64,000 bases of DNA from Siniperca chuatsi (lineage: Eukaryota > Chordata > Actinopteri > Centrarchiformes > Sinipercidae). The notes under the pieces were generated by a model. The model had not been told where the DNA came from and made no database searches. It was given only the letters and a program-made list of their open reading frames with translations. Below, in pieces: positions 54,901 through 64,000 of the stretch; positions within the stretch are counted from its first letter, which is position 1, and every line of letters starts with the position of its first letter. The stretch lies in the NCBI RefSeq assembly GCF_020085105.1, contig NC_058051.1, positions 21,713,955 through 21,777,954 on the forward strand, written 5' to 3'. A program made the position numbers and the translations under genes.

Positions 54901-57133
54901 CATCCTGATAAGTGACACACTAGAATCAGTCCACATAATACTTGAGCCCAAGGGTGTAATTTTCCACAGGGGACAAGTCCACCACACGTTTATAGGTTCT
55001 GCTTGATGTACTAACTGAAATCTCTCTGAACTGTGTCCTCTTACTGTCCAGCTGCCACACAAGATGCACTCTTTGGTTCATTTTCATTTGTAACTGTATG
55101 CTCAGAGCAATAAGCTTAAGATTTTTTTGCCTTGGGTTTTGCCTTTCAAGCTACATACAGGCTGCCCTAACCCTCTGACTATATAGCGTGATCGGGCCAT
55201 GTGGACCTGGGAGGAAGATCTGCAGACATTACTCAGGACTGAATAGAATACATCAAACCATTCTGCCTGTTTTTTGGAAAAATTAATATGACATTTATAT
55301 AAAACTGATATAGTCAGTCAATCAATCGATTAGTCTAATGACAGACAATTAATTAGCAAAAATTTTGTTCATCTATTAATCATTTCAGTATTTTTCAAGT
55401 AAAAATGGCACTGGTTCCAGCTTCTCAAATGAATATTGAATATTATATTGAATATAAAATAATATTATGAATATTTTTTGTAAATTGGATATATTTTGGG
55501 TTTGGGACTGTTTGGTCTGACAAATTTAAATATTTCAACTTGGGCTGAAAAATAGTTATGGGAATTTTTCACTATTTTCGGACATTTAATAGACCAAACA
55601 ATAAATCAATTAATTGAGTTTAGTTGCAGCTGTACATTTATATTTTGATTAACAGCTGACAATGTGCAATTATAATATTCACTAAAATACTCAATAGAAT
55701 CAAAGATAAGGCAGTAATAGGGCTGTGCTTTTTAGTAAAGGTGCAAATACAACATTATCTATCATTAGTATCAGGTCCCTATCAAGAAAGTAGGATTAGT
55801 GCATTATTAAGCTGTTACATAGCATTTGTAATTGTTTTGTTAGACTGCCATTACATTACAGAAAACATATTAACCAACCGCCGATCTGGCCCACTCACCA
55901 ACACGGTCAACAGTAGCAGCAGTGTTTGTGACACACAGCTCATGGAGGCAATTATGGTACTATAAAACCCTTATCGCCCGATTGCCACAATTTGCAACAA
56001 AAATCATACTTCTCTGAGTCGTCTCAGACATGATACAAATATTTTTTTAGATTCAGTGTGACTTACACTTTCTGAGCATATCATTATTTCCCATGTCCAT
56101 CACAAATAAACGTCTATACATCTGCTTAGACATCATAGGGGAAAAAAAGGTGCTCCTTATAACTCCAGAACCTCACACCAGAAATGTGAGAATCACATTT
56201 TTAAGTGTTTTCAGTATCAAAGTAATCCAATGATAGTTGTCTGTACGTTCATGGGTACATTGAAAACATTAACTGCTAATAGCTATTTCTAAAACCAAAC
56301 TTGCCTAGCCCAAGTTGGCCCAAGTCTGCACCGGCAAATCCTAGCCACATCTATACATATGTAGCTATAACTTTGGCCAGATCTATCTCAAATTCCACAT
56401 CATGAGTGTGCTGATACTGAGGCATACTCAGCGTGACTCAACTGGCTACATGGCCTCTCTGCTCCTTCAACCTACTCTCACACTTTCTCCCCGTGTTTCC
56501 GTTCTCAGCACACTATACCATTTTCCCAATCCTCCAACCTAAATTTCTCTCTGTGTGCCTCCCCACTCTCAGGACTGGATCATTGCTCCAGAAGGATATG
56601 CGGCGTACTATTGCGAGGGAGAGTGTGCCTTCCCACTGAACTCCTACATGAACGCCACAAACCATGCCATTGTGCAAACCCTTGTGAGTAACCATGAAAG
56701 CAGGGAACAAAAACCCAGCAGTCATGTTAAGAGTCTAATCATCTCATCAACTGTCAAGACAGTGTAGCCGCTATTGGAACTACTGAATTTAATGATCAAA
56801 AACAGTTGTGGATTGTATTTTAGAGTAAACTCAATTATTTGACACAGGATAAAGATTTTTTTTTTCCCACCGTACTTCGACTTAGTGTATGACCCTGTGT
56901 GATACATCCTTTATAGCCTTTGGCAATATTCATTCATGAAGTAATGATGAATTTAACATTTGAATTCCCCCTACTCTTCCCAGGTTCATTTTATCAACCC
57001 GGATACGGTTCCTAAGCCTTGTTGTGCCCCCACGCAGCTCCACGCCATCTCAGTGCTCTACTTTGACGACAGCTCCAACGTCATCCTCAAGAAATACCGC
57101 AACATGGTGGTCAGAGCTTGTGGCTGCCACTAG
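33961..57133 (+). CDS. bmp7: Bone morphogenetic protein 7
   Basis: Secreted TGF-beta family ligand of the BMP5/6/7/8 subgroup, signalling through BMP receptors and Smad1/5/8; in fish it acts in dorsoventral patterning and organogenesis. Exons: 33961-34360, 49424-49616, 51566-51714, 53402-53605, 54733-54809, 56573-56683, 56984-57133, giving 427 aa (human 431 by memory). A signal peptide with core [11 protein letters not shown] is followed by a prodomain with [20 protein letters not shown]. The furin site RSIR ends near residue 286, giving a 141-residue mature part. That part has seven cysteines in the cystine-knot pattern ([31 protein letters not shown]) and an N-glycosylation site in SYMNATNHA. 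33961 is the first in-frame ATG, with GCCATGG context. Teleosts have bmp7a and bmp7b; which this is cannot be told here. Conserved 7-exon layout. Confidence 0.95.
37646..37694. repeat. GTGC/GT microsatellite
   Basis: Alternating purine-pyrimidine run that starts CGCGCGTGCG and passes into (GT)n. This is potential Z-DNA sequence in bmp7 intron 1. Confidence 0.9.
37829..37990. repeat. Dispersed repeat fragment shared with 44771-44900
   Basis: Both places contain TTGTCAACAAATCCCA, AAAACCAA-like bases and TCAAGCCCATTTG followed by CT(T/A)(C)CT-ATTGAAGA-like bases, so they are two diverged copies of one family. Non-coding. Confidence 0.6.
42512..43095. mobile_element. Long-TIR MITE flanked by TTAA (piggyBac-like)
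   Basis: The left end AGGAATAGTTTGCCATTTTG and the right end (reverse complement AGGAATAGTTTGACATTTCT) are inverted repeats. They extend about 75 bases, to GAGAAGATTGAT on the left and GAGAAGATCGAC on the right. Both edges carry TTAA, the target of piggyBac-type transposition. The interior has no transposase. Inserted inside the element 42253-43458. Confidence 0.75.
43127..43385. mobile_element. GTTACTTT-rich repeat insertion
   Basis: Begins GTGTTGGACAAGTTACTTTC and continues with repeated TTACTAGTTACTTTAA motifs, a teleost repeat I recognise. It separates GCATGGCAAGCA from GGTAAGATACCAGTAG of the host MITE. The right boundary is approximate. Confidence 0.5.
44771..44900. repeat. Dispersed repeat fragment shared with 37829-37990
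   Basis: Second copy of the family with TTGTCAACAAATCCCATGAT and CCTCAAGCCCATTTGCTCC. Lies in bmp7 intron 1. Confidence 0.6.
47674..48120. mobile_element. TAGCCA-TIR MITE, copy 1
   Basis: The ends TAGCCACACTAGCG and CACTAGCGTGGCTGTA are imperfect inverted repeats. The interior carries CAACAACTATCAGATGGATT, TTTTGGTGATCCCAAA and GTTAGCAG/CATGCTA-type motifs. Two more copies are at 49726-50230 and 63702-64000. No coding capacity. Confidence 0.75.
49726..50230. mobile_element. TAGCCA-TIR MITE, copy 2
   Basis: Same family and orientation as 47674-48120, with TGGATTGCTATGAAATTTTG, GACTTTGGTGATCCTCTGG and CATCAGCCTCAGCTGTACTT. Lies in bmp7 intron 2, just after exon 2. Longer than copy 1 because it keeps a central block. 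Confidence 0.75.
50297..50545. mobile_element. MITE with GGAAAAGCACAGG terminal repeats
   Basis: The left end ACATGTTGACTTGTC..GGAAAAGCACAGGTG is the inverted counterpart of the right end, CCTGTGCTTTTCCTGCTGTG. The interior GCTCTGTTGTATTCAAGTGT belongs to a common teleost repeat. A decayed right half of the same family is seen near 38395-38450. Non-coding; bmp7 intron 2. Confidence 0.7.
50674..50707. repeat. ATTA tetranucleotide microsatellite
   Basis: About eight tandem TTAA/ATTA units in bmp7 intron 2. Confidence 0.9.
55310..55640. repeat. Dispersed repeat with ATCGATTA end
   Basis: Starts near CAATCGATTAGTCTAATGAC, contains GGTTCCAGCTTCTCAAATG, and ends AGACCAAACAATAAATCAAT then TTAGTTGCAGCTG. 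This layout is of a very common percomorph repeat. Lies in bmp7 intron 5. Other bmp7 introns (51715-53401, 53606-54732) show nothing I can name. Confidence 0.6.
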
Positions 57134-57380
57134 ACTGTCAGCATCTTCACACAGAGACACACACATATGCACACACACATGAGCAGAGAGGGTTTCTCCT
57201 TGCTGTCGGGCACCAATTGAAACGTTGAGAATGGATGACTAAATATAGTACACACACACACACACATATTTTATGAACATTCTGAGAGTTCAAGTGTGGA
57301 AGAAACTCTCGTTACATTTTCAAGGTTGTCCTGAAGTAAACACGATGTTGAGTGGCTGAACAGGAATATCAATCAAAGTG

Positions 57381-57439
<59 letters not shown>

Positions 57440-58170
57440 GCTTTCTACTGTGTATACAAGACATTAAAAGCAGTGATTGTACTGTATATTCATTCACAGT
57501 CAACAATCTTTTGTTTATTTCAATAATTGTTATTGTAGTTCATTCTTTTACTGTAGATTTTATTATATTATATATTTTTATGACCAAGAGACCCGGATGG
57601 ATGTTCTGAATTTCTTGTACAATACTGTGTAAATAATTTTTTTCAAACAAAGCAAGAAGTGTATTTATTTCCTGGAATGTCACTTTGGGTTTTTTTTTTT
57701 CTCCTGTATGTAATGCTGCCTGTTTTCTTTCACACGATAGTACACACAGACTCAGAGGAAATGAAAACAAAGTTGACAGAAAACTACTTTGACATGAGTG
57801 TTGAGTTCAAACTCGATGCGCCTCCTGTGTACACGTGTGCTACACACTGATGGTGAGAGGCAATTTATGACAACTTGGACCTGTGGAAACGTCTACATAT
57901 TTCATCAGTCGAAGCTGTTACATATACCTGACGCACATTTTTATAGCAGCTGAACTGTCAGAGAGAGAGAGGGAGCTTTGTACGAAGCATCGTGTTCTGT
58001 GTGCTAGACATTTTCAGGTTTATATTCCTCTGCTGTAATACAATCTGTCATATTTAAAAGGTCTATTTATTGAGAGCTGGCTAAGATGTTCTACAGTGTG
58101 CTCCGATGTTTTCAACCATGTTTTACTGCTGAACTGGTACAACAATAAACTGGGAGAAAAGCAACAAAAA
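57134..58170 (+). other. bmp7 3' UTR
   Basis: Runs from the bmp7 stop to a canonical AATAAA at 58144-58149, with cleavage expected about 15-25 bases later. It contains a (CA)n tract at 57385-57433 and AT-rich sequence with ATTTA-like elements near 57655-57665. The first canonical signal could also give only one of several 3' ends. Confidence 0.7.
57385..57433. repeat. CA microsatellite in bmp7 3' UTR
   Basis: About 24 CA units, nearly uninterrupted, within the probable transcribed 3' UTR. Likely length-polymorphic. Confidence 0.95.
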
Positions 58171-59161
58171 CACCTTGAGATGTGTTGTTTAATCTGGATG
58201 AAAAGCAGAATTAAATTGCCAAACTGAAGGAGGACACATGCTGGCATTGCACTTTCTTGCACGTTCCCACACAAATATTTGCTTGGATTGTAGCTACATC
58301 CTTTACCTGCTGACCTGAGATCTGTCTGAGAAGTTTTTCCTCATTCAAAAGCAAACTGAAAACATTTCTGTTTTCTCAGGCTTACGATCAGTTGTGTGTG
58401 TGTGTGTGTGTGTGTGTCTGTCTGTGGTTTATGTCTGTGGGGTGGATGTGGGTTTTTTGTCTGTCTTTGGGTGGGTGGATGTTTGCACATGCATTTCAGC
58501 GTAAAGCACATTGAGTTTATGTGTAATGAAATTTGCTATAGAAATAAGGGCTTGCATAGTATTTAACATTAACAATATATAGTAAGAACTGCATACTGCG
58601 CATAGATTGTAGTGGATTGTGGGAAAATACTGGTAGCTTGTGAGGGTGGTTCTGTATTTGTTGTCTATTATAAAGCTAAAAAAATATAAAAAAATAAAGA
58701 TATTTTTAAGATTTTTCTCACTTGATTCACTTATACAGAGGAGCAAAAATATGGCATACTGAAAGAAATTGCATATAACCTTTAAAAGTTGCATGTTTCA
58801 AAGTATGTATCACAAGACTGCTGTATTGGATTTTATCAGGGATGTATTTTGCCTGGCCACTGTTCTTTTGGTCATTTGGTGCAGTTAACACCAACTAATG
58901 CCACTTGAATGCAAATGGGCGCTGGATTTTACTAACACGGGGGATGTGCATCCTTCTCCATACAGCATGTTCATTTTATATAACATATTATAACATATAA
59001 CACAGTTGATGAAATAAACGACGATCACTTTGTGTGGGAATAGGCAGTGAAACAGATGTGCACTGCCCTCTGCTGGGGAAAACTATGCAGTGTGTTTGTT
59101 TCACGTCGTTATATCACGCTGTGAGCCCTTTTTTTTTATCGATCTAAACTTTTAATTTTTA

Positions 59162-59197
59162 CTGTCTGCCCCCTCAGTATCATGAGGGGGCAGACAG
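59162..59197. repeat. Perfect 15-bp-arm hairpin
   Basis: CTGTCTGCCCCCTCA and its exact reverse complement flank a 6-base loop. The GC-rich stem stands in AT-rich DNA about 0.9 kb upstream of the IRF start codon. It may be the remnant of a palindromic MITE; no function is implied. Confidence 0.85.
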
Positions 59198-59798
59198 ATC
59201 TGAAGAAATGGCTATCTTCAGTCAGCATCATACTCCCTGTGAGGAAGAGGAGGAGGAGCCCATGAGAAAAAATCCCGTACACCCACTACTTTCATTTTCT
59301 TATGAACCTTTCGATATTACTCTTATACGTATATTTGCATGCGTGTGCTTCATCCTGGTATGTGTGATTAATGCTTGCTGGTGTTGTCCAGTTGCCCACG
59401 TGCTGATTCCAGTGGGGGCAAATGACAGGGGAATTCACCACTTAAGAAAACACAGCATCATTTCATTTAGCAGTTGTGTGGACTATAAAAGTTTGCTGCC
59501 TTTAAACAATCATTCCCTTTCTCTGCTTTTATTGATTTAGTCTTCTCCAGCATTATAAGGAATATCTAGTCTCGTCTTTGTGATTAGTAAGTCCTGCTTT
59601 ATTTTGCCTTCTAACCACGAAAAATTTACTTTAATGCAAACAAAAGCATGGCATTTGCAGCACAACTATATATTTAGGAATTCTTTTCACATAAAGACAG
59701 TCTTTTAATGATTTGTAAGTGACTTGCTCGTTTACCACCCTCCCTCATACACCTTACTTGGAAATGCCTGAACTTTCGCTGCAACTCAGCAACTAGGG

Positions 59799-59843
59799 GG
59801 AAACCGAAAGTATCAAATGAGCTCAAAACTTTCGCTTTCGCTC
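59799..59843. promoter_or_regulatory. Two ISRE-like elements upstream of the IRF gene
   Basis: GGAAACCGAAAG (59799-59810) on the plus strand, and ACTTTCGCTTTCGCTC (59828-59843), whose reverse complement has the GAAANNGAAA core, face each other about 280-320 bases before the start codon. The ISRE core is bound by ISGF3 and IRFs. This makes interferon induction or autoregulation of the downstream gene likely. A further half-site, AACTTTCGCT, lies at 59771-59780. Confidence 0.65.
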
Positions 59844-60117
59844 CTACGAGGTCACTTAATTTTTAGTTAAGGACTTCTGCATTTATGTTTACGGCGAGGT
59901 GTTTTTGTCTAGAACTTTTATACACTTCATTATATTATCTGGCTACTGCATTGTGATTAAAATCATTTTAGAAGCTTGAGCAGCATCAGAATAAAATTTT
60001 GATATATAGTTTTTCCGTTTGCAAGGTGGGGACGTGATTAAACTGTTCGAGCCACTTTTCACATGTAGCTTATCTCTGACAAGTTTTGTTCTCGTTAAGA
60101 CACAGTTTGTGTTGAAG

Positions 60118-62599
60118 ATGGAAGAAGGAGCTAAGATGCACATGAAAGAGTGGCTGATAGCTCAGATAGAGAGTGGGAAATATGAAGGACTGTGCTGGGA
60201 AGATGAGGACAAAACTATGTTCAGGATCCCGTGGAAGCACGCAGCTAAGAAGGACTACAAACAGACGGCGGATGCAGCTCTCTTCAAGGTCAACACTTTG
60301 AGTCTGTTTCATACTCTAAAACATATCATGTGGATTCTTGTGAATTCAGTTGAAAGTTATGCTCAAATGTAATTTTAGCATGTTTAGAATGTATTATGAG
60401 GAAGAAATGAATCCAGGTGTAGACTGTGAAGTCAGTTGGATAAAAACCCTATTTATTTATTTGAGGCTTATAACAAGTCCATAAATAAAAGATAAGACCT
60501 TTGCACATTGTACCATGTTGAGCTACTAACTTCGGTTTGTAATTAGGCCAGTAAGTAAACTATAGCATAGTCCAGCCTGTTCGTTGTCTTGCTAATCAGA
60601 AGTATTTTTCTCCTTTTAATCTCGCACACAGATGCAACATTAATTGCCTAACTATTTTAAAATATTTACAAAGAATGCTTTGTAGGCTACTACTGCGAAG
60701 CTCTGTGCTACTAAACATTCCTTTGAATCCTGATCAGTTATCACGTTGCAAAGGTGTCATTGGTTTCAAATAGCCAAGAGACAACAGTGTTTCCCACGTA
60801 TTTATACAATTTAATTGGGTATCCAAACAAAATAGATTTGCCTGCATCCAAAAATATTGATTTTGTATTCATTATCATTATTATTATTATTGTTATTTTA
60901 CCCTCATTCAAAAGTCTGAAAATATAGTTGAATTGTGGTTTACTTTGAGAAGTCTCTGGAATGATGCGTTCAAGTGCAGTCATAGATTTAAAAAATAAAA
61001 CCAACACTTTTATAATAAGACGTTACCTCGTCCTTGCAATGCTCTGTTGCAAGGCAGTGTTGCATTAAGTGTTGAATACTGGTCCAAGAATAATACATTT
61101 ATAACCCGTGGGGAACACTGTCAAGAGAACGTTTCTTTACTTATTTCACTGAGAAAATAAAGTGAAATAAATAATAAAGTATCACTTTTCTGTTTATATT
61201 TAGTATTTCTAGAGTTTAGAGTGTTGATACTTCAGTGCTTCTTAACAGTCACTAGGAGGCAGGCAAGCTTGAGTGAATGAATGTATCAGTGAATCAAAAT
61301 ATTATTCTGTTTATTCAAGCTCTGCTGGTTTCATTCACTTAAAGGTATTTAGTATAGGTATTTTATCATTAAGTAACGTAAATGATAAGGTTGTTAGTTT
61401 CAATATATCCTAAATTTCAAGTCATCACAATCAGAACCATTTCAGAACTTATGAAACAGATGTGGAACAATGCTAACCTGAAGAGAGGTATCCATTTCAA
61501 CCCCCATGCTTTTTGTATGTTAGTGCATGTAATGAACAATCTGAAGAAATTATTCAATAATAGTTCAATAAACTCACAATTTCAAGACAGATTGGTGACA
61601 TTTTAAATTTTAAATGAAATTATTTTCTTCTTCTGTGTGCATTTAGTTTTCTGCTTTGTCAATGCTTTGGATGGATTTAGTTAATTAATAACAGAACAAC
61701 ATATATTTCAGTGATAAATTCCCTGTTGAAATAGGTGTATATGTGTTTAACCAGTAGTTTAACCAAACAGTTTTTCATTAAATCATGTTTATTTATTTAC
61801 GTATAAGCATCTAATATTTCAATCTTCACATTCAGGCCTGGGCTGTGTACAAGGGCAAGTACAGGGAGGGGAGGGATAAAGCTGACCCCACCATGTGGAA
61901 GACCCGTCTCCGCTGTGCTCTCAACAAGAGCACAGACTTCCAGGAGGTCCCTGAACGCAACCAGCTGGACATCACTGAACCCTATAAAGTCTACCTTATC
62001 CAGCAAGACAATGTGCCAGCCGTGCCAGCCAGGCCAGCAGGTGAAAATCAAGAAAATGTTCCTTTCACATCGTCTTATTGATTATATCTGAGCCTTTGAG
62101 CAGTGGTGTTCTCTTTATACTCCTCAAAAAATTGCACCCCATAGGAGAGGAAAAAGGTCAATCAAAGCAAACAAACAAGGAATGAAATGCTGTATTTACA
62201 TAATGAGCAAAGGTTTTAAAGTTTTTTACCTTTTCATCAGCTTCCATCAGCTTTTCGACAATATAAAAAACTCATTTGTTGTATTAACTGGACTCTTTTG
62301 GGTGTCTTTCTAACTTGATACTATCTGAATCTTTCATTTGTTCTCATTTTTGTTCCCACTTGTTGCTCCTCAGAGTCTCCCCAGACAAAGGATCAAGTGA
62401 TCATCCAGGCTAAGAGGTCTCCAAAGAGCCCCGGTTTTCTGGACAGACAGGTATTCTAAAAAAACATAGAGCCAATAAGCTATAAATTGAGAAACTCTAT
62501 CACTGAACTTTACCTAATTTTGGTTTCTGTTTCTGTAGCTTCATTATCAAAATGAATCATTTCAAGCATGTAAAGAAGAAGAAGAAAAACCATTGACTG
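60118..62599 (+). CDS. irf10: Interferon regulatory factor (probably IRF10), 5' part
   Basis: Transcription factor binding ISRE/IRF elements in interferon-response promoters. Exons seen: 60118-60288, 61836-62040, 62374-62450 and 62539-62599, phases consistent, encoding the first 171 residues. The DNA-binding domain (about 7-112) has the five IRF tryptophans: KEWLIAQIESGKYEG, LCWEDEDKTMFRIPWKH, KAWAVYKGKYREG, MWKTRLRCALNK. It ends EPYKVYLIQQ, followed by a Lys/Glu-rich linker. The IRF-association domain lies past the right edge, so the gene is partial here. The DBD is of the IRF4/8/9/10 group. IRF10 is favoured by residue pattern and by location next to bmp7, and would fit a gene lost in mammals; IRF4, IRF8 and IRF9 are less likely. 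The start is the first in-frame ATG. A phase-compatible further exon at 63212-63302 is possible but unproven. Confidence 0.7.
60289..61835 (+). other. IRF gene intron 1
   Basis: AT-rich intron inside the DNA-binding domain coding region, at the conserved position after the codons for ALFK. No repeat or further exon is recognised. Confidence 0.7.
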
Positions 62600-62861
62600 G
62601 TAAGGGCTACACACACAAACTGGTACTGTTCTATAGAATGGTTATGGAGGATCATCCCCATAGATGTCAGAAAGGCAATCCTCCTCTATGGATTCAGCAG
62701 TAATCTTCAACCATTCTGCTTTACAACCACCACCAATATTTAAGCAGAGTCTACCTGAAACCCTCAAAGCAAAGAATAGTAAACTCAAATGATCAAGTCA
62801 TCAAAAATGGTCAAAGAAATCCAAATCCAAATATCCATGTGTGCAATCCAAATAGATGGTA

Positions 62862-63090
62862 AATGGACTGTACTTGTATAGCGCCTTTCTAGTCTTCCGA
62901 CAACTCAAAGCGCTTAACATATCGCATTCACACACAGATGGCAGAACTGCTCATCAGTACAAAGAAACAAATTAATCATTCACACCCCGAAGGCACAGCC
63001 CTCAGGGTTCAGTATCTTGCCCAAGGACACTTTGACATGCGGGGTGGGGGACAACCTGCTCTACCACTAAGCCACAGCATGATAACATTT
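62862..63090. repeat. Dispersed repeat with TAAATGGACTGTACTTG end
   Basis: Contains GGTAAATGGACTGTACTTGT, ACAACTCAAAGCGCTTAACA and TATCTTGCCCAAGGACACTT, a repeat type I know to be very frequent in teleosts. Lies in an IRF intron. Non-coding. Confidence 0.7.
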
Positions 63091-63248
63091 GTCTATTTAC
63101 CTAAGTAAATGTGTAAGTCTCATATGGGTTGCTAAATGGGATAAAGTCAGCTACAAGTGTAAGATATTCTCATTAAGCCCAACGTTGGCGCTTTTTTGTG
63201 TCCCCTCACAGTATGTGAGATAATGATTGGGCAAATGCAGACACCAAT

Positions 63249-63318
63249 TTGGGTGTGCATCGGTAAAAAGTGGATCCCAAGAGGAATATTGTTGATTACC
63301 ATGTGAGTGTGGCTATAT
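63249..63318 (+). repeat. 70-bp direct repeat, copy 1
   Basis: Identical to 63589-63658, exactly 340 bases away. It includes the splice-donor-like ACCAT/GTGAGTGTGG. The pair brackets a dispersed repeat (63321-63460) and AT-rich DNA. Confidence 0.9.
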
Positions 63319-63320
63319 CT

Positions 63321-63460
63321 ATTCAATTCAATTCAATTTTATTTATATAGCGCCAATTCATAACAGATGTTATCTCATAGCACTTTGCTATAGAGCAGGT
63401 CTAGACCGTACTCTTTATAATATTAATTACAGAGACCCAACAAATCCCACCATAAGACCA
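63321..63460 (+). repeat. Dispersed teleost repeat, same family as 13575-13692
   Basis: Starts with tandem ATTCA units, then TTTATTTATATAGCGCCAAT and GGTCTAGACCGTACTC to GACCCAACAAATCCCACC. It closely matches the alas1 intron 2 copy. Located between the two 70-bp repeats. Confidence 0.75.
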
Positions 63461-63588
63461 CGTAGAATTTTTTTTAATTAATACATTTTTTTAAATAAAT
63501 AGTAGAATAGTAATTGTAGTGTTAATATTAATAAATTAGTAATAATAGGAATGACAGCTATAGGAAAAATAATGTCAGCATCAGTAAC

Positions 63589-63658
63589 TTGGGTGTGCAT
63601 CGGTAAAAAGTGGATCCCAAGAGGAATATTGTTGATTACCATGTGAGTGTGGCTATAT
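63589..63658 (+). repeat. 70-bp direct repeat, copy 2
   Basis: Exact copy of 63249-63318. The sequence left of the repeat differs from that of copy 1, so the polypyrimidine tract and AG acceptor found before copy 1 are not duplicated. Confidence 0.9.
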
Positions 63659-63701
63659 TTTATGGGTTAGCATTAGCTAGCGTGAAAATTTAAATATTTT
63701 T

Positions 63702-64000
63702 TTAGCCATGCTAGTGGCATGTCTCTAGGAATTGCAGTGTCAGTTTGTCGGTCCACCACTGTGGTCTAGACTGAAATACCTCAACAACAATTAGATGGAT
63801 TGCCATTCAGTTTTGTACAGATGCCCATGGTGTCCAGATGACGAATCCTAATCGCTTTGGTGATCCTCTGACTTTTCCTCTAGCGCCACCATGAGGTTCA
63901 CATTTCTGGTTTTGAGTGAAATGTCTCAACAAGTACTGGATGGGATGCCGTGAAATTTGCTGCACTCTTTCATGTCCCCCTCAGGATTAATTGTAATAAC
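63702..64000. mobile_element. TAGCCA-TIR MITE, copy 3 (cut by window edge)
   Basis: Begins TAGCCATGCTAGTGGCATG and continues with AGATGGATTGCCATTCAG and CTTTGGTGATCCTCTGACTT, matching 47674-48120 and 49726-50230. The right end is outside the window. Confidence 0.75.

Larger units (their letters stand above)
58171..60117. other. Intergenic region bmp7-IRF
   Basis: Contains a (TG)n run at 58392-58417, a perfect hairpin at 59162-59197 and two ISRE-like sites at 59799-59843. The right part is promoter and 5' UTR of the IRF gene; a two-codon uORF (ATGTAG, 60063) precedes its start. An open frame at 59208-59540 is not like any family I know. Confidence 0.6.

Noticed and set aside
59208-59540. 110-codon plus-strand frame upstream of the IRF gene
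   Set aside because: Starts next to a hairpin, has a chance-like composition with one hydrophobic stretch, and resembles nothing I know.

Overview
The window is nuclear DNA of a ray-finned fish, most probably a percomorph (spiny-rayed) teleost. Genes are split by GT-AG introns, their proteins read closest to vertebrate families, CA/TG microsatellites are common, and the interspersed repeats are ones I know from teleosts: a Rex3 non-LTR retrotransposon and several MITE families. I see no bacterial, phage or CRISPR content. Homology calls come from reading the translations against family sequences known to me; nothing was searched.

Five genes can be assembled exon by exon. Three lie on the minus strand. 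dusp7 (3340-6225, 3 exons, 369 aa) is a cytoplasmic ERK phosphatase. alas1 (10659-14290, 10 coding exons, 611 aa) is the housekeeping first enzyme of haem synthesis, with three haem-regulatory CP motifs. spo11 (17448-26946, 13 exons, 391 aa) is the meiotic double-strand-break transesterase. Two lie on the plus strand. bmp7 (33961-57133, 7 exons, 427 aa) is a TGF-beta family ligand with a 15 kb first intron. An interferon regulatory factor, probably irf10, starts at 60118; its DNA-binding domain is present and the rest runs off the right edge. Exon phases agree throughout the four complete genes, so none looks like a pseudogene.

Non-coding parts: 1-3339 is dusp7 3' UTR or flank. 6226-10658 is intergenic, with a 35-bp-arm hairpin and an AC microsatellite. 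14291-17447 holds the alas1 promoter side and a hAT-type MITE with an 8-bp target duplication. Intron 9 of spo11 carries a near full-length Rex3 element with an internal inverted duplication. 26947-33960 separates the head-to-head spo11 and bmp7 genes. bmp7 introns 1 and 2 hold nested and repeated MITEs. Just upstream of the IRF gene are two ISRE-like sites, suggesting interferon induction.

The five genes do not form one pathway. Their arrangement is informative because it joins neighbours that in human, as I recall, lie on 3p21 (DUSP7, ALAS1) and 20q13 (SPO11, BMP7). I found no convincing new biological system. The most notable observations are the Rex3 inverted duplication, the nested transposons, the two hairpins, the 41-bp and 70-bp exact duplications, and the ISRE pair.
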